A DNA stretch of 5,724 nt from Frankiaceae bacterium (GTDB lineage Bacteria; Actinomycetota; Actinomycetes; Frankiales; Frankiaceae): assembly GCA_030840885.1 (NCBI GenBank), contig JAVEDQ010000272.1, positions 1 through 5,724 of the forward strand, given 5' to 3'. Shown here in pieces: positions 1 through 4,629 of this stretch (positions within the stretch are counted from its first letter, which is position 1; every line of letters begins with the position of its first letter). The notes under the pieces were generated by a model. It was not told the DNA's origin. It did not search any database and saw nothing but the letters and a program-made list of their open reading frames with translations. A program made the translations under genes and the position numbers.

Positions 1-343
1 GGTCGCGCTTCTCCTTGATCCTGGCCTTCTTGCCGCGCAGCTCGCGGAGGTAGTAGAGCTTGGCGCGGCGGACGGCACCGCGGGTCACGACCTCGATGTG
101 GTCGATGACCGGGGTGTGCACCGGGAACGTGCGCTCCACGCCGACGCCGAAGCTGACCTTGCGGACGGTGAAGGTCTCGCGGATGCCGCCGCCCTGGCGA
201 CGGATGACGACGCCCTGGAACACCTGCACACGCTGCCGGGTGCCCTCGATGACGCGCACGTGCACCTTGAGGGTGTCTCCGGCGCGGAAGTCCGGCACAT
301 CGCTGCGGATCGACAACGCGTCGAGATCATCCAGGGTGTGCAT
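1..343 (-). CDS. rplS: 50S ribosomal protein bL19 (3' end cut by window edge)
   Basis: The 114 visible residues are a near-complete bL19, a 50S protein located at the subunit interface near 16S rRNA. Reading from the ATG at 343, the protein begins [19 protein letters not shown] and contains family blocks: [16 protein letters not shown] (about 19-34), [20 protein letters not shown] (41-60), the [12 protein letters not shown] block (67-78) and the basic C-terminal block [18 protein letters not shown] (95-112). Family members are about 113-118 residues, so only a few codons and the stop lie beyond base 1. The start is supported by a GAGGAAG ribosome-binding site at 351-357, seven bases upstream, and by agreement with the usual N-terminus. 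It lies 165 bases downstream of trmD in the same direction, a gap large enough for its own promoter (candidate at 449-457). Identification is secure. Confidence 0.97.
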   Translation of the reverse strand, partial: MHTLDDLDALSIRSDVPDFRAGDTLKVHVRVIEGTRQRVQVFQGVVIRRQGGGIRETFTVRKVSFGVGVERTFPVHTPVIDHIEVVTRGAVRRAKLYYLRELRGKKARIKEKRD

Positions 344-381
344 GAGTCGGCTTCCTCGCAAAGCATCAGGCGGGGCCCGAG

Positions 382-395
382 GCGGCAGAAGCCGC
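382..395 (-). other. Small hairpin in rplS leader
   Basis: On the minus strand GCGGC-TTCT-GCCGC forms a five-base-pair G/C stem with a four-base loop, about 40 bases before the rplS start. There is no following T-run, so it is not an intrinsic terminator. It could be a leader structure or simply chance in GC-rich DNA. Confidence 0.25.
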
Positions 396-448
396 TCTGG
401 GGGCGCAGTGGAACGGCGGCCAGAGAGATCCGGCTGTGCCAGCTGTCC

Positions 449-457
449 ACTCTGCCA
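449..457 (-). promoter_or_regulatory. Candidate extended -10 promoter element for rplS
   Basis: On the minus strand the bases read TGG CAGAGT, a TGn extension followed by a hexamer of TAnnnT type with C in the first position. No good -35 hexamer is visible 16-18 bases upstream. The element and its downstream context (GTGG...AGCTGGCACA) resemble the element upstream of rpsP at 4613-4621, which is the main reason for listing it. Confidence 0.35.
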
Positions 458-494
458 CACAGATCGGGTGAGCGAAGACAGACGGCGACGCGCG

Positions 495-519
495 CTCAGG
501 CCAGCACCTCAGGCCAGCA
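495..519. repeat. 13-base tandem duplication over the trmD stop codon
   Basis: The 12-mer ctcaggccagca occurs at 495-506 and again at 508-519, one base apart, giving a perfect 13-base period. On the minus strand the first copy encountered encodes the last Leu-Ala codons of TrmD and its TGA stop (509-511). The second copy lies just downstream in another frame and is non-coding. It looks like a replication-slippage duplication of the gene end. Confidence 0.8.
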
Positions 520-1198
520 GGTCGGGCCGACGCTCCGCCGTGCGCAGCCGCGACTGCTCGTCCCGCCAGCGCGCGATCGCGCCGTGGTCGCCCGACAGCA
601 GCACCGGCGGCACCGACCGACCCGCGATCTCCGGCGGACGGGTGTAGACCGGCGGTTCGAGCAGCTGCTCACCGGGCCCCGAGAACGAGTCGTCACGGGC
701 GGACTCGGCGTTGCCGAGCACGCCGGGCAGCAGCCGGGTGACGGCCTCCACCATGACCAGCGTCGCGACCTCGCCACCGGCGAGCACGTAGTCCCCGAGC
801 GAGACCTCGTCGTCGGCCCAGGCCTCGATCACCCGGGCGTCGATGCCCTCGTAGCGGCCGCAGCAGAACACGAGCCAGGGTTCGGCCGCGAGTTCGGTGG
901 CCAGCTTCTGGTCGAAGCGCCGGCCCGAGGGCGTCGGCACGACGATGCGGGGCCGCGCCGCGGGGCCCGGCTCGCCGGTGACCGCTTCCAGCGCGGCCCA
1001 CCACGGTTCCGCCCGCATGACCATGCCCGGCCCGCCGCCGTAGGGCGAGTCGTCGACCGTGCGGTGCACGTCGTCGGTCCAGGTCCGCAGATCGTGCAGG
1101 TGCACGTCGATCAGGCCGCCCGCGCGGGCCTTGCCGAGCAGGCTCAGGTCGAGTGGCGCGAAGTAGTCGACGAAGATGCTGACGATGTCGATGCGCAC
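509..1198 (-). CDS. trmD: tRNA (guanine-N1-)-methyltransferase TrmD
   Basis: TrmD is a SPOUT-class enzyme that uses S-adenosylmethionine to methylate N1 of G37 next to the anticodon, preventing +1 frameshifting; it acts as a dimer. The 229 residues match actinobacterial TrmD in length. Visible family blocks are MRIDIVSIF at the N-terminus, DSPYGGGPGM (50-59), GRYEGIDARV (114-123), EVSLGDYVLAGGE (131-143), the trefoil-knot segment RLLPGVLGN (155-163) and DSFSGPG followed by LLEPPVYTRPPE (170-190). R155 and D170 align with the catalytic Arg154 and Asp169 of characterised enzymes. I chose the GTG at 1198 because a perfect AGGAGG sits ten bases upstream (1209-1214) and the protein then starts exactly at the conserved N-terminus. 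The frame stays open to 1675, but that extension is antisense to the cyclase gene and unlike TrmD. In this window trmD is separated from rimM by an oppositely oriented gene, so it needs its own promoter or read-through. Confidence 0.97.
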   Translation of the reverse strand: MRIDIVSIFVDYFAPLDLSLLGKARAGGLIDVHLHDLRTWTDDVHRTVDDSPYGGGPGMVMRAEPWWAALEAVTGEPGPAARPRIVVPTPSGRRFDQKLATELAAEPWLVFCCGRYEGIDARVIEAWADDEVSLGDYVLAGGEVATLVMVEAVTRLLPGVLGNAESARDDSFSGPGEQLLEPPVYTRPPEIAGRSVPPVLLSGDHGAIARWRDEQSRLRTAERRPDLLA

Positions 1199-1208
1199 CG
1201 GACGTCGA

Positions 1209-1214
1209 CCTCCT
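1209..1214 (-). promoter_or_regulatory. Strong ribosome-binding site of trmD
   Basis: The minus strand reads AGGAGG, preceded by GGGA, ten bases before the GTG at 1198. It fixes the trmD start over the much longer upstream open frame. It is the strongest Shine-Dalgarno sequence I saw in the window, and would suit a gene translated independently rather than coupled to an upstream partner. Confidence 0.85.
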
Positions 1215-1281
1215 TCCCTGGACCTGCTCGATGACTGCCGAGCCGTTCGGTCACATCTTCCAGGAGAACTGAAGAGATCGC

Positions 1282-1286
1282 GGAGG
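1282..1286 (+). promoter_or_regulatory. GGAGG ribosome-binding site that points to an out-of-frame ATG
   Basis: GGAGG lies seven bases upstream of an ATG at 1294, an ideal arrangement. That ATG opens a frame (MPERDPFERGG...) which is one base out of register with the cyclase frame and closes at 1572. From the only in-frame cyclase start, GTG 1304, the same GGAGG is 17 bases away, which is too far for normal use. Either the cyclase start is unusual or a one-base indel separates the true start from the body of the gene. Confidence 0.6.
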
Positions 1287-1303
1287 CGTGTCGATGCCGG
1301 AGC

Positions 1304-3163
1304 GTGACCCGTTCGAACGCGGCGGCCGAACAGCGGCTCGCGCTCGAACGCGCCCTCGCCGAATTGGCCGAGGCGCACGTCGAACTCGCGCGGCGGCAGA
1401 GCTTCACCGACGCCCTGCTCGAAACCGTGGGGGTCGGCATCATCTCCTGCGCCGCCGACGGCAGCGGTTGGCTGCGCAACAGCGCCGCACGCAGGATCCT
1501 CGGGCTCGACGCCGATGCCGATGCCTCCGCCCCTGCGGCAGCCGCACCGCTCATGGACGTGCTGGACAGTGACCGCCACCGGGTTCCGGTGGATGGCTAT
1601 CCGCTGGTCCGGGCGCTGCAGGGTGAGCAGGTCGGCTCGGTGGAGCTGCTGCTGGGCCCGGCGGGCGGCCCGCACCGCGAGGTCATCTCCTACAGCAGTC
1701 AGGTCCTCGGCCCGGGCGGAGAGCTCCTCGGAGCTGTCTCGGCCCTGACCGACGTCAGCGAAGAGCGGGCGATCTCACGGGCCCTGGCCGAGGAACGCCG
1801 CAAGCTGACCGCGTCGCAGCGGCTCGGCCAACTCGGCAGCTTCACCTTCGACCCGACGACCAACACGTTCACCCACTCCGACCAGCTCCGCCGCAACTGG
1901 GGCCTGGAGCCGGACGACGACGTCGCGGTGGTGGCGGACACGCTCGTGCACTCCGACGACAGAGAGCTCGTGCAGCAGCAGTGGGAGCGTGCCCTGGCCG
2001 AGGGCGGCCACCGGGAGTACCACCACCGGATCGTGCGGCCGGACGGGGAGGTCCGGTACCTGCGGACGAACCTCGAGGTCAGTCTGAACGCAGCCGGACG
2101 TGCCGTCATGGTGCACGGCAGCCAGCTGGACGTGACCGACCTGACGCTGGCGAAGCAGGACGCACAGCGTGCCAGCGTCTTCCTCGACGCCGTGCTGGCC
2201 GCGTCACCGGACTACACCTTCGTCACGGACCTGGCCACGGGCGCGGTCATCTACGGCTCGCCCGGCAAGGACATCCTGGGCCTGTCCACCGCCCGACTCG
2301 AAGGACTCGGTCGCGACGCGGCCCTCGCGCTGATCCACCGCGACGACCAGCCGCTGCTGCGCGAGATCAACGCCGCCTCGGCCGACCTGGCCGACGGTCA
2401 GGTGCTCCAGCTCCGCTACCGCGGTCGGCACACCGACGGACAGTGGCACTGGCTCCACCGACGGGTCACCCCGTTCCGTCGCGACGCCGCCGGACGGGTC
2501 GTCGAGGTCCTCGGGGTCGTCCGCGACATCAGCGACCTGGTACGGGCCGAGGACCGGCTCACCCACGCGGCACTGCACGACGGCCTGACCGGCCTGCCGA
2601 ACCGCGAGTTACTGATGGACCGCCTCGCGACGGCCCTGGCCCGGTCGGGACGCGACGGGCGGGAGGTGGCCGTGCTGTTCTGCGATCTGGACGGGTTCAA
2701 GCACGTCAACGACACCGCCGGCCACGCCGCCGGCGATGCGGTGCTGATCGAGTCCGCTCGTCGCCTGCAGGACGCGGTGCGGGACGAGGACACCGTGGCC
2801 CGCGTGGGCGGGGACGAATTCGTCGTTGTCATCGAGCCCTGGAAGCGAACCGGCCCCGAGAACCTGACGGGCGGCGTCGAACTGCCGGCGCAGCGCGTCG
2901 CCGGCGAGCCCTCGCCCACCGTTGTCGCGCGCCAGGTCGCGCATCGCATCGCCGAGGCCCTACGGCTGCCGATCACGGTGGCGGGAGTCGACCACACCGT
3001 CAGCGCCAGCATCGGCCTGGCCTACTCGAGCCACGGCCGAGACCGGGACGTGCGCGCCGCCACGGCCGAGGACGTCCTGCAGGAGGCCGATGCGGCGATG
3101 TACCGGGCCAAGGCAGCCGGCAAGAACCGCGTCGAGATCTCGGTGCCCAGCGAGCTCACCTAG
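1304..3163 (+). CDS. Triple-PAS diguanylate cyclase (GGDEF domain)
   Basis: Predicted to condense two GTP into c-di-GMP in the cytosol in response to signals sensed by PAS domains. The 619 residues show: a heptad-like helix (about 6-33); PAS1 (34-150), ending in a PAC-like ALTDVSEE; a linker helix; PAS2 (about 170-279) with HSDDRELV and VRPDGEVRYLRT, as in PAS_3-type domains; PAS3 (about 290-411) with HRDDQPLL and HTDGQWHWLHRRVTPFR; and GGDEF (420-615). Catalytic-domain hallmarks are DGLTGLPNR (426-434), CDLDGFKHVND (460-470), GGDEF (502-506) and the C-terminal ADAAMYRAKAAGKNRVEI. R493-x-x-D496 sits at the usual distance before GGDEF, so an inhibitory I-site is present. No signal peptide, membrane segment or EAL domain is seen. 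About 25 extra residues (roughly 511-537) follow GGDEF. GTG 1304 is the only usual start codon in frame after the stop at 1232, but it lacks a well-placed ribosome-binding site. The gene has one TTA codon (2609-2611). It diverges from trmD and shares its stop bases with rimM. Domain assignment is secure; the sensed ligand is unknown. Confidence 0.94.
   Translation: MTRSNAAAEQRLALERALAELAEAHVELARRQSFTDALLETVGVGIISCAADGSGWLRNSAARRILGLDADADASAPAAAAPLMDVLDSDRHRVPVDGYPLVRALQGEQVGSVELLLGPAGGPHREVISYSSQVLGPGGELLGAVSALTDVSEERAISRALAEERRKLTASQRLGQLGSFTFDPTTNTFTHSDQLRRNWGLEPDDDVAVVADTLVHSDDRELVQQQWERALAEGGHREYHHRIVRPDGEVRYLRTNLEVSLNAAGRAVMVHGSQLDVTDLTLAKQDAQRASVFLDAVLAASPDYTFVTDLATGAVIYGSPGKDILGLSTARLEGLGRDAALALIHRDDQPLLREINAASADLADGQVLQLRYRGRHTDGQWHWLHRRVTPFRRDAAGRVVEVLGVVRDISDLVRAEDRLTHAALHDGLTGLPNRELLMDRLATALARSGRDGREVAVLFCDLDGFKHVNDTAGHAAGDAVLIESARRLQDAVRDEDTVARVGGDEFVVVIEPWKRTGPENLTGGVELPAQRVAGEPSPTVVARQVAHRIAEALRLPITVAGVDHTVSASIGLAYSSHGRDRDVRAATAEDVLQEADAAMYRAKAAGKNRVEISVPSELT
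3160..3163. other. Shared CTAG: overlapping stop codons of two convergent genes
   Basis: The palindrome CTAG supplies TAG to the cyclase gene on the plus strand (3161-3163) and TAG to rimM on the minus strand (3160-3162). The two coding regions therefore overlap by four bases, and neither can have a terminator before running into the other gene. Confidence 0.95.
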
Positions 3164-3708
3164 AGCTCGAGCAGGCCCTCGGGCGGGTCGATGACGATGC
3201 GCCCACCTGCGGTGTCCACAGTGGGCACGAACTCGGTCACGAACGGCACCAGAACCTCACCGTCGGTCCCGTCGTCAGCCTCGGTCCGGATGGCGAGCAG
3301 GTCACCGCCCGGCGGGTGCAGCACGTCGCGGACGGTCCCGACCGCATCGCCGGTCAGGGTGACCACAGCGAGGCCGATCAATTCGAAGTCCCACCACGCC
3401 TCGTCGTCGGGGTCGTAGGGGTCGTCCCGGGCGGAGCCGACGTCCGCGGGGTCGATGGTCAGCAACGCCCCACGGACCACGTCGGCGGCGGAGCGGTCAC
3501 CGACCTCGACGAACCGCACCACCCAACGCCCGCTGTGCAGCCGGGACGAGGCAACGGTCAGCGTCGGGAAGCCCTCGGCGCTGCAGAGGAGGACGTTGCC
3601 CACGGCGAAGCGTCGCTCCGGCACGTCGGTGCGCACGTGTACGAGGAACTCGCCCCGCAGCCCGTGCGGCCGACCGAGCCGGCCGACAACGATCGGCTCC
3701 GCGTCCAC
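3160..3708 (-). CDS. rimM: 16S rRNA processing / ribosome maturation factor RimM
   Basis: RimM assists late maturation of the 30S subunit head by binding uS19 and is needed for efficient 16S rRNA processing. The 182 residues have the two expected domains. The N-terminal beta-barrel carries the signature VVGRLGRPHGLRGEF (7-21) and VRTDVPERRF (25-34). The C-terminal PRC-barrel (about 103-182) carries WWDFELIGL (105-113), VGTVRDVLHPPGGDLLAI (123-140), VLVPFV (152-157) and the terminal IDPPEGLLEL. Two GTG starts are possible. The one at 3723 would add five residues but has no ribosome-binding site. The one at 3708 has GAGGG (3717-3721) eight bases upstream, so I prefer it. With the longer start, the gene begins eight bases after khpA. 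Its TAG stop (3160-3162) overlaps the cyclase stop on the other strand. An Asp-rich stretch (about 95-103) links the two domains. Confidence 0.95.
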   Translation of the reverse strand: MDAEPIVVGRLGRPHGLRGEFLVHVRTDVPERRFAVGNVLLCSAEGFPTLTVASSRLHSGRWVVRFVEVGDRSAADVVRGALLTIDPADVGSARDDPYDPDDEAWWDFELIGLAVVTLTGDAVGTVRDVLHPPGGDLLAIRTEADDGTDGEVLVPFVTEFVPTVDTAGGRIVIDPPEGLLEL

Positions 3709-3731
3709 CGGCTCTGCCCTCACAACAGCTG

Positions 3732-3971
3732 TCAGCGGACCTCGTCGGTGTCCACGACGTCGACCCGCACGGTCCGTCCGCCGACGCTGGCCACGACGGT
3801 GCGCAAGGCCCGGGCGGTGCGGCCACCGCGGCCGATCACCTTGCCGAGATCCGCGGGGTTGACCCGGATCTCCAGCGTGCGGCCGCGACGACCGTTGCGC
3901 GAGGCGACGGCGACGTCATCGGGATTGTCGACGATCCCGCGGACGAGGTGCTCGACAGCCGACTCGAGCAC
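3732..3971 (-). CDS. khpA: KH-domain RNA-binding protein (KhpA / UPF0109 type)
   Basis: A small, 79-residue protein made of one KH fold. KhpA-type proteins bind RNA and in other bacteria pair with a second KH/Jag-type protein (KhpB) to influence cell division and envelope growth. The N-terminus, LESAVEHLVRGIVDNPDDV, is characteristic of the family. The nucleic-acid-binding loop is GRGG at 47-50, within LGKVIGRGGRTARALR (42-57), and the end is the strand VGGRTVRVDVVDTDE. The start is GTG at 3971, only three bases after the rpsP stop. Its GGAG (3978-3981, six-base spacer) lies inside the last codons of rpsP, implying translational coupling. It sits between rpsP and rimM as in mycobacteria (Rv2908c in M. 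tuberculosis). The family assignment is firm; the cellular role here is inferred. Confidence 0.93.
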   Translation of the reverse strand: MLESAVEHLVRGIVDNPDDVAVASRNGRRGRTLEIRVNPADLGKVIGRGGRTARALRTVVASVGGRTVRVDVVDTDEVR

Positions 3972-3974
3972 CGG

Positions 3975-4466
3975 CTACTCCGCGGCCGGCGTGGAGGCCG
4001 GCGTGGCGACGGCGGGCTGCTCCGGCGCACTGCCCGGGGCGTCCGGCGTCGGCCCAGTGACACCAGCCGGCTCGGACTTCTTCTTCCGGGGCTGGGTGGC
4101 AGGGCCACCGGTCGAGTCGCTGAGTCCGGCGGCGGCACGGGCGGCCTCGCCGAAGATCTCGACCTTGTCGCGCTTGGGCTCGGCCACCTTCATGGGCGGC
4201 GGAGCCGGCTCACCCTTGAACTTCTGCCAGTCGCCGGTGACCCGGAGGATGGCGGCGACGGGCTCGGTCGGCTGTGCGCCCACGCCGAGCCAGTACTGCG
4301 CACGGTCGGTGTCGACCTCGATGAAGCTCGGGTCTTCCTTGGGGTGGTACTTGCCGATCGTCTCGATGACGCGACCGTCCCGCTTGGTGCGGGCGTCGGC
4401 GACGACGATCCGGTAGTACGGGGCGCGCATCTTGCCCAGGCGCATCAGCTTGATCTTGGTGGCCAC
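3975..4466 (-). CDS. rpsP: 30S ribosomal protein bS16 with long C-terminal extension
   Basis: bS16 binds 16S rRNA early in assembly of the 30S body. Of 163 residues, about 1-86 are the conserved protein: [12 protein letters not shown] (2-13), [19 protein letters not shown] (17-35), [10 protein letters not shown] (37-46), [16 protein letters not shown] (55-70) and [10 protein letters not shown] (77-86). Residues 87-163 form an Ala/Pro/Thr-rich, probably disordered tail with a basic RKKK patch. Actinobacterial bS16 proteins often carry such tails; the M. tuberculosis protein is of similar length. I chose GTG 4466 because it gives the usual N-terminus. A TTG at 4478 is in frame but abuts the only GGAG (4479-4482), which sits 12 bases from the GTG, somewhat far. 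It is the first gene of a tight rpsP-khpA-rimM group, downstream of a candidate promoter at 4613-4621. Confidence 0.96.
   Translation of the reverse strand: MATKIKLMRLGKMRAPYYRIVVADARTKRDGRVIETIGKYHPKEDPSFIEVDTDRAQYWLGVGAQPTEPVAAILRVTGDWQKFKGEPAPPPMKVAEPKRDKVEIFGEAARAAAGLSDSTGGPATQPRKKKSEPAGVTGPTPDAPGSAPEQPAVATPASTPAAE
3984..4006. repeat. 12-base tandem repeat in the rpsP tail
   Basis: The 11-mer ggccggcgtgg occurs at 3984-3994 and 3996-4006 with a one-base spacer, giving a 12-base in-frame period. On the minus strand it encodes the repeated Thr-Pro-Ala motif near the bS16 C-terminus. The unit is a multiple of three, so copy-number change would lengthen or shorten the tail without a frameshift. 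Confidence 0.75.
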
Positions 4467-4529
4467 GGTCGGCGCCAACTCCAGTTCATGAGAATTCGGG
4501 GGCCGGGGTGGCCGCTGTGGGGCAGGCGG

Positions 4530-4543
4530 CCGCCGCTCGGCGG
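4530..4543 (-). other. G/C hairpin in rpsP leader
   Basis: On the minus strand CCGCC-GAGC-GGCGG gives a five-base-pair stem with a four-base loop, about 65 bases before the rpsP start. It is followed by G/C-rich DNA, not a T-run, so it is not a typical terminator for ffh. It may be a leader fold, or chance in GC-rich DNA. Confidence 0.3.
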
Positions 4544-4612
4544 AAGGACATCAACGTCGGGGCGGAAGAGGGCCGCGTCCGACATCGTGTTCGACACTGT
4601 GTTCAGCGCTTC

Positions 4613-4621
4613 ATCATGCCA
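4613..4621 (-). promoter_or_regulatory. Candidate extended -10 promoter element for rpsP-khpA-rimM
   Basis: The minus strand reads TGG CATGAT nine bases after the ffh stop codon. CATGAT is one base from TATGAT and carries a TGn extension, which can reduce the need for a -35 box; no clear -35 is visible. The position, directly after ffh and before a long leader, suits a promoter for the ribosomal-protein group. The flanking bases resemble those of the rplS candidate at 449-457. Confidence 0.4.
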
Positions 4622-4629
4622 GAAGGCGT

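Larger units (their letters stand above)
344..508 (-). promoter_or_regulatory. trmD-rplS intergenic region, probable rplS leader
   Basis: This 165-base stretch holds no credible gene. Read on the minus strand it contains, in order: a copy of a short tandem repeat overlapping the trmD stop, an extended -10-like element TGGCAGAGT (449-457), a small G/C hairpin (382-395), and the rplS ribosome-binding site (351-357). If transcription starts about seven bases beyond the -10-like hexamer, rplS would have a 5' untranslated leader of roughly 100 bases. That is long for an actinobacterial transcript and would give room for leader-based control of a ribosomal protein gene. The leader interpretation is inference; only the motifs and spacings are seen. 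Confidence 0.4.
1199..1303. promoter_or_regulatory. Divergent intergenic region between trmD and the diguanylate cyclase gene
   Basis: These 105 bases must carry the 5' signals of both trmD (minus) and the cyclase gene (plus). Clear signals are the trmD ribosome-binding site (1209-1214) and a GGAGG on the plus strand (1282-1286). A weak minus-strand candidate, TGGAAGATGTG (1252-1262), partly resembles the elements upstream of rpsP and rplS. No convincing -35/-10 pair is visible on the plus strand. A 13-codon open frame, ATG 1231 to TGA 1272 on the plus strand, lacks a good ribosome-binding site and is probably chance. Confidence 0.5.
4467..4629 (-). promoter_or_regulatory. ffh-rpsP intergenic region, probable rpsP leader
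   Basis: The 163 bases between the ffh stop and the rpsP start contain no supported gene. On the minus strand they hold a candidate extended -10 element right after ffh (4613-4621), a C-rich stretch with a G/C hairpin (4530-4543), and GGAG at 4479-4482. Transcription from the candidate promoter would give a leader of about 140 bases before rpsP. A 46-codon open frame (4585-4445) overlaps the rpsP start but has no ribosome-binding site and no recognisable product. Confidence 0.4.

Noticed and set aside
98..1234. 378-codon plus-strand open frame antisense to rplS and trmD
   Set aside because: Opposite two secure housekeeping genes, with Arg/His/Gly-biased composition and no family motifs.
1246..1256. 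Possible BldD operator upstream of the cyclase (a single TCAC half-site)
   Set aside because: Only one half-site is present, with no matching inverted AGTGA at a sensible spacing.
1288..1572. 94-codon plus-strand frame from GTG 1288 / ATG 1294 as a separate gene
   Set aside because: After about ten residues it becomes an Arg-rich shadow of the cyclase frame. Only its start region is of interest, as a possible displaced cyclase start.
1199..1675. N-terminal extension of TrmD to a start at 1675
   Set aside because: The extension is antisense to the cyclase coding region and unrelated to TrmD. GTG 1198 has a perfect AGGAGG and gives the conserved N-terminus.
2416..3012. Minus-strand frames inside the cyclase gene (the longest is 198 codons)
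   Set aside because: Ser/Arg-rich shadows opposite the GGDEF domain. Antisense RNA may exist there, but no protein is supported.
1981..4416. 811-codon plus-strand open frame running across the cyclase, rimM, khpA and rpsP
   Set aside because: It overlaps four well-identified genes in other frames, and its product is Arg/Pro/Gly-rich with no recognisable domain. It is an open-frame shadow typical of high-GC DNA.
4530..4543. Intrinsic terminator for ffh
   Set aside because: The stem is short and not followed by a T-run on the minus strand.
4445..4585. 46-codon minus-strand frame, with an internal ATG at 4489 giving a Trp-rich 14-mer, overlapping the rpsP start
   Set aside because: No ribosome-binding site for either start, and no recognisable peptide. 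Three Trp codons in a short peptide recall attenuation leaders, but the context is a ribosomal protein gene, so chance is more likely.
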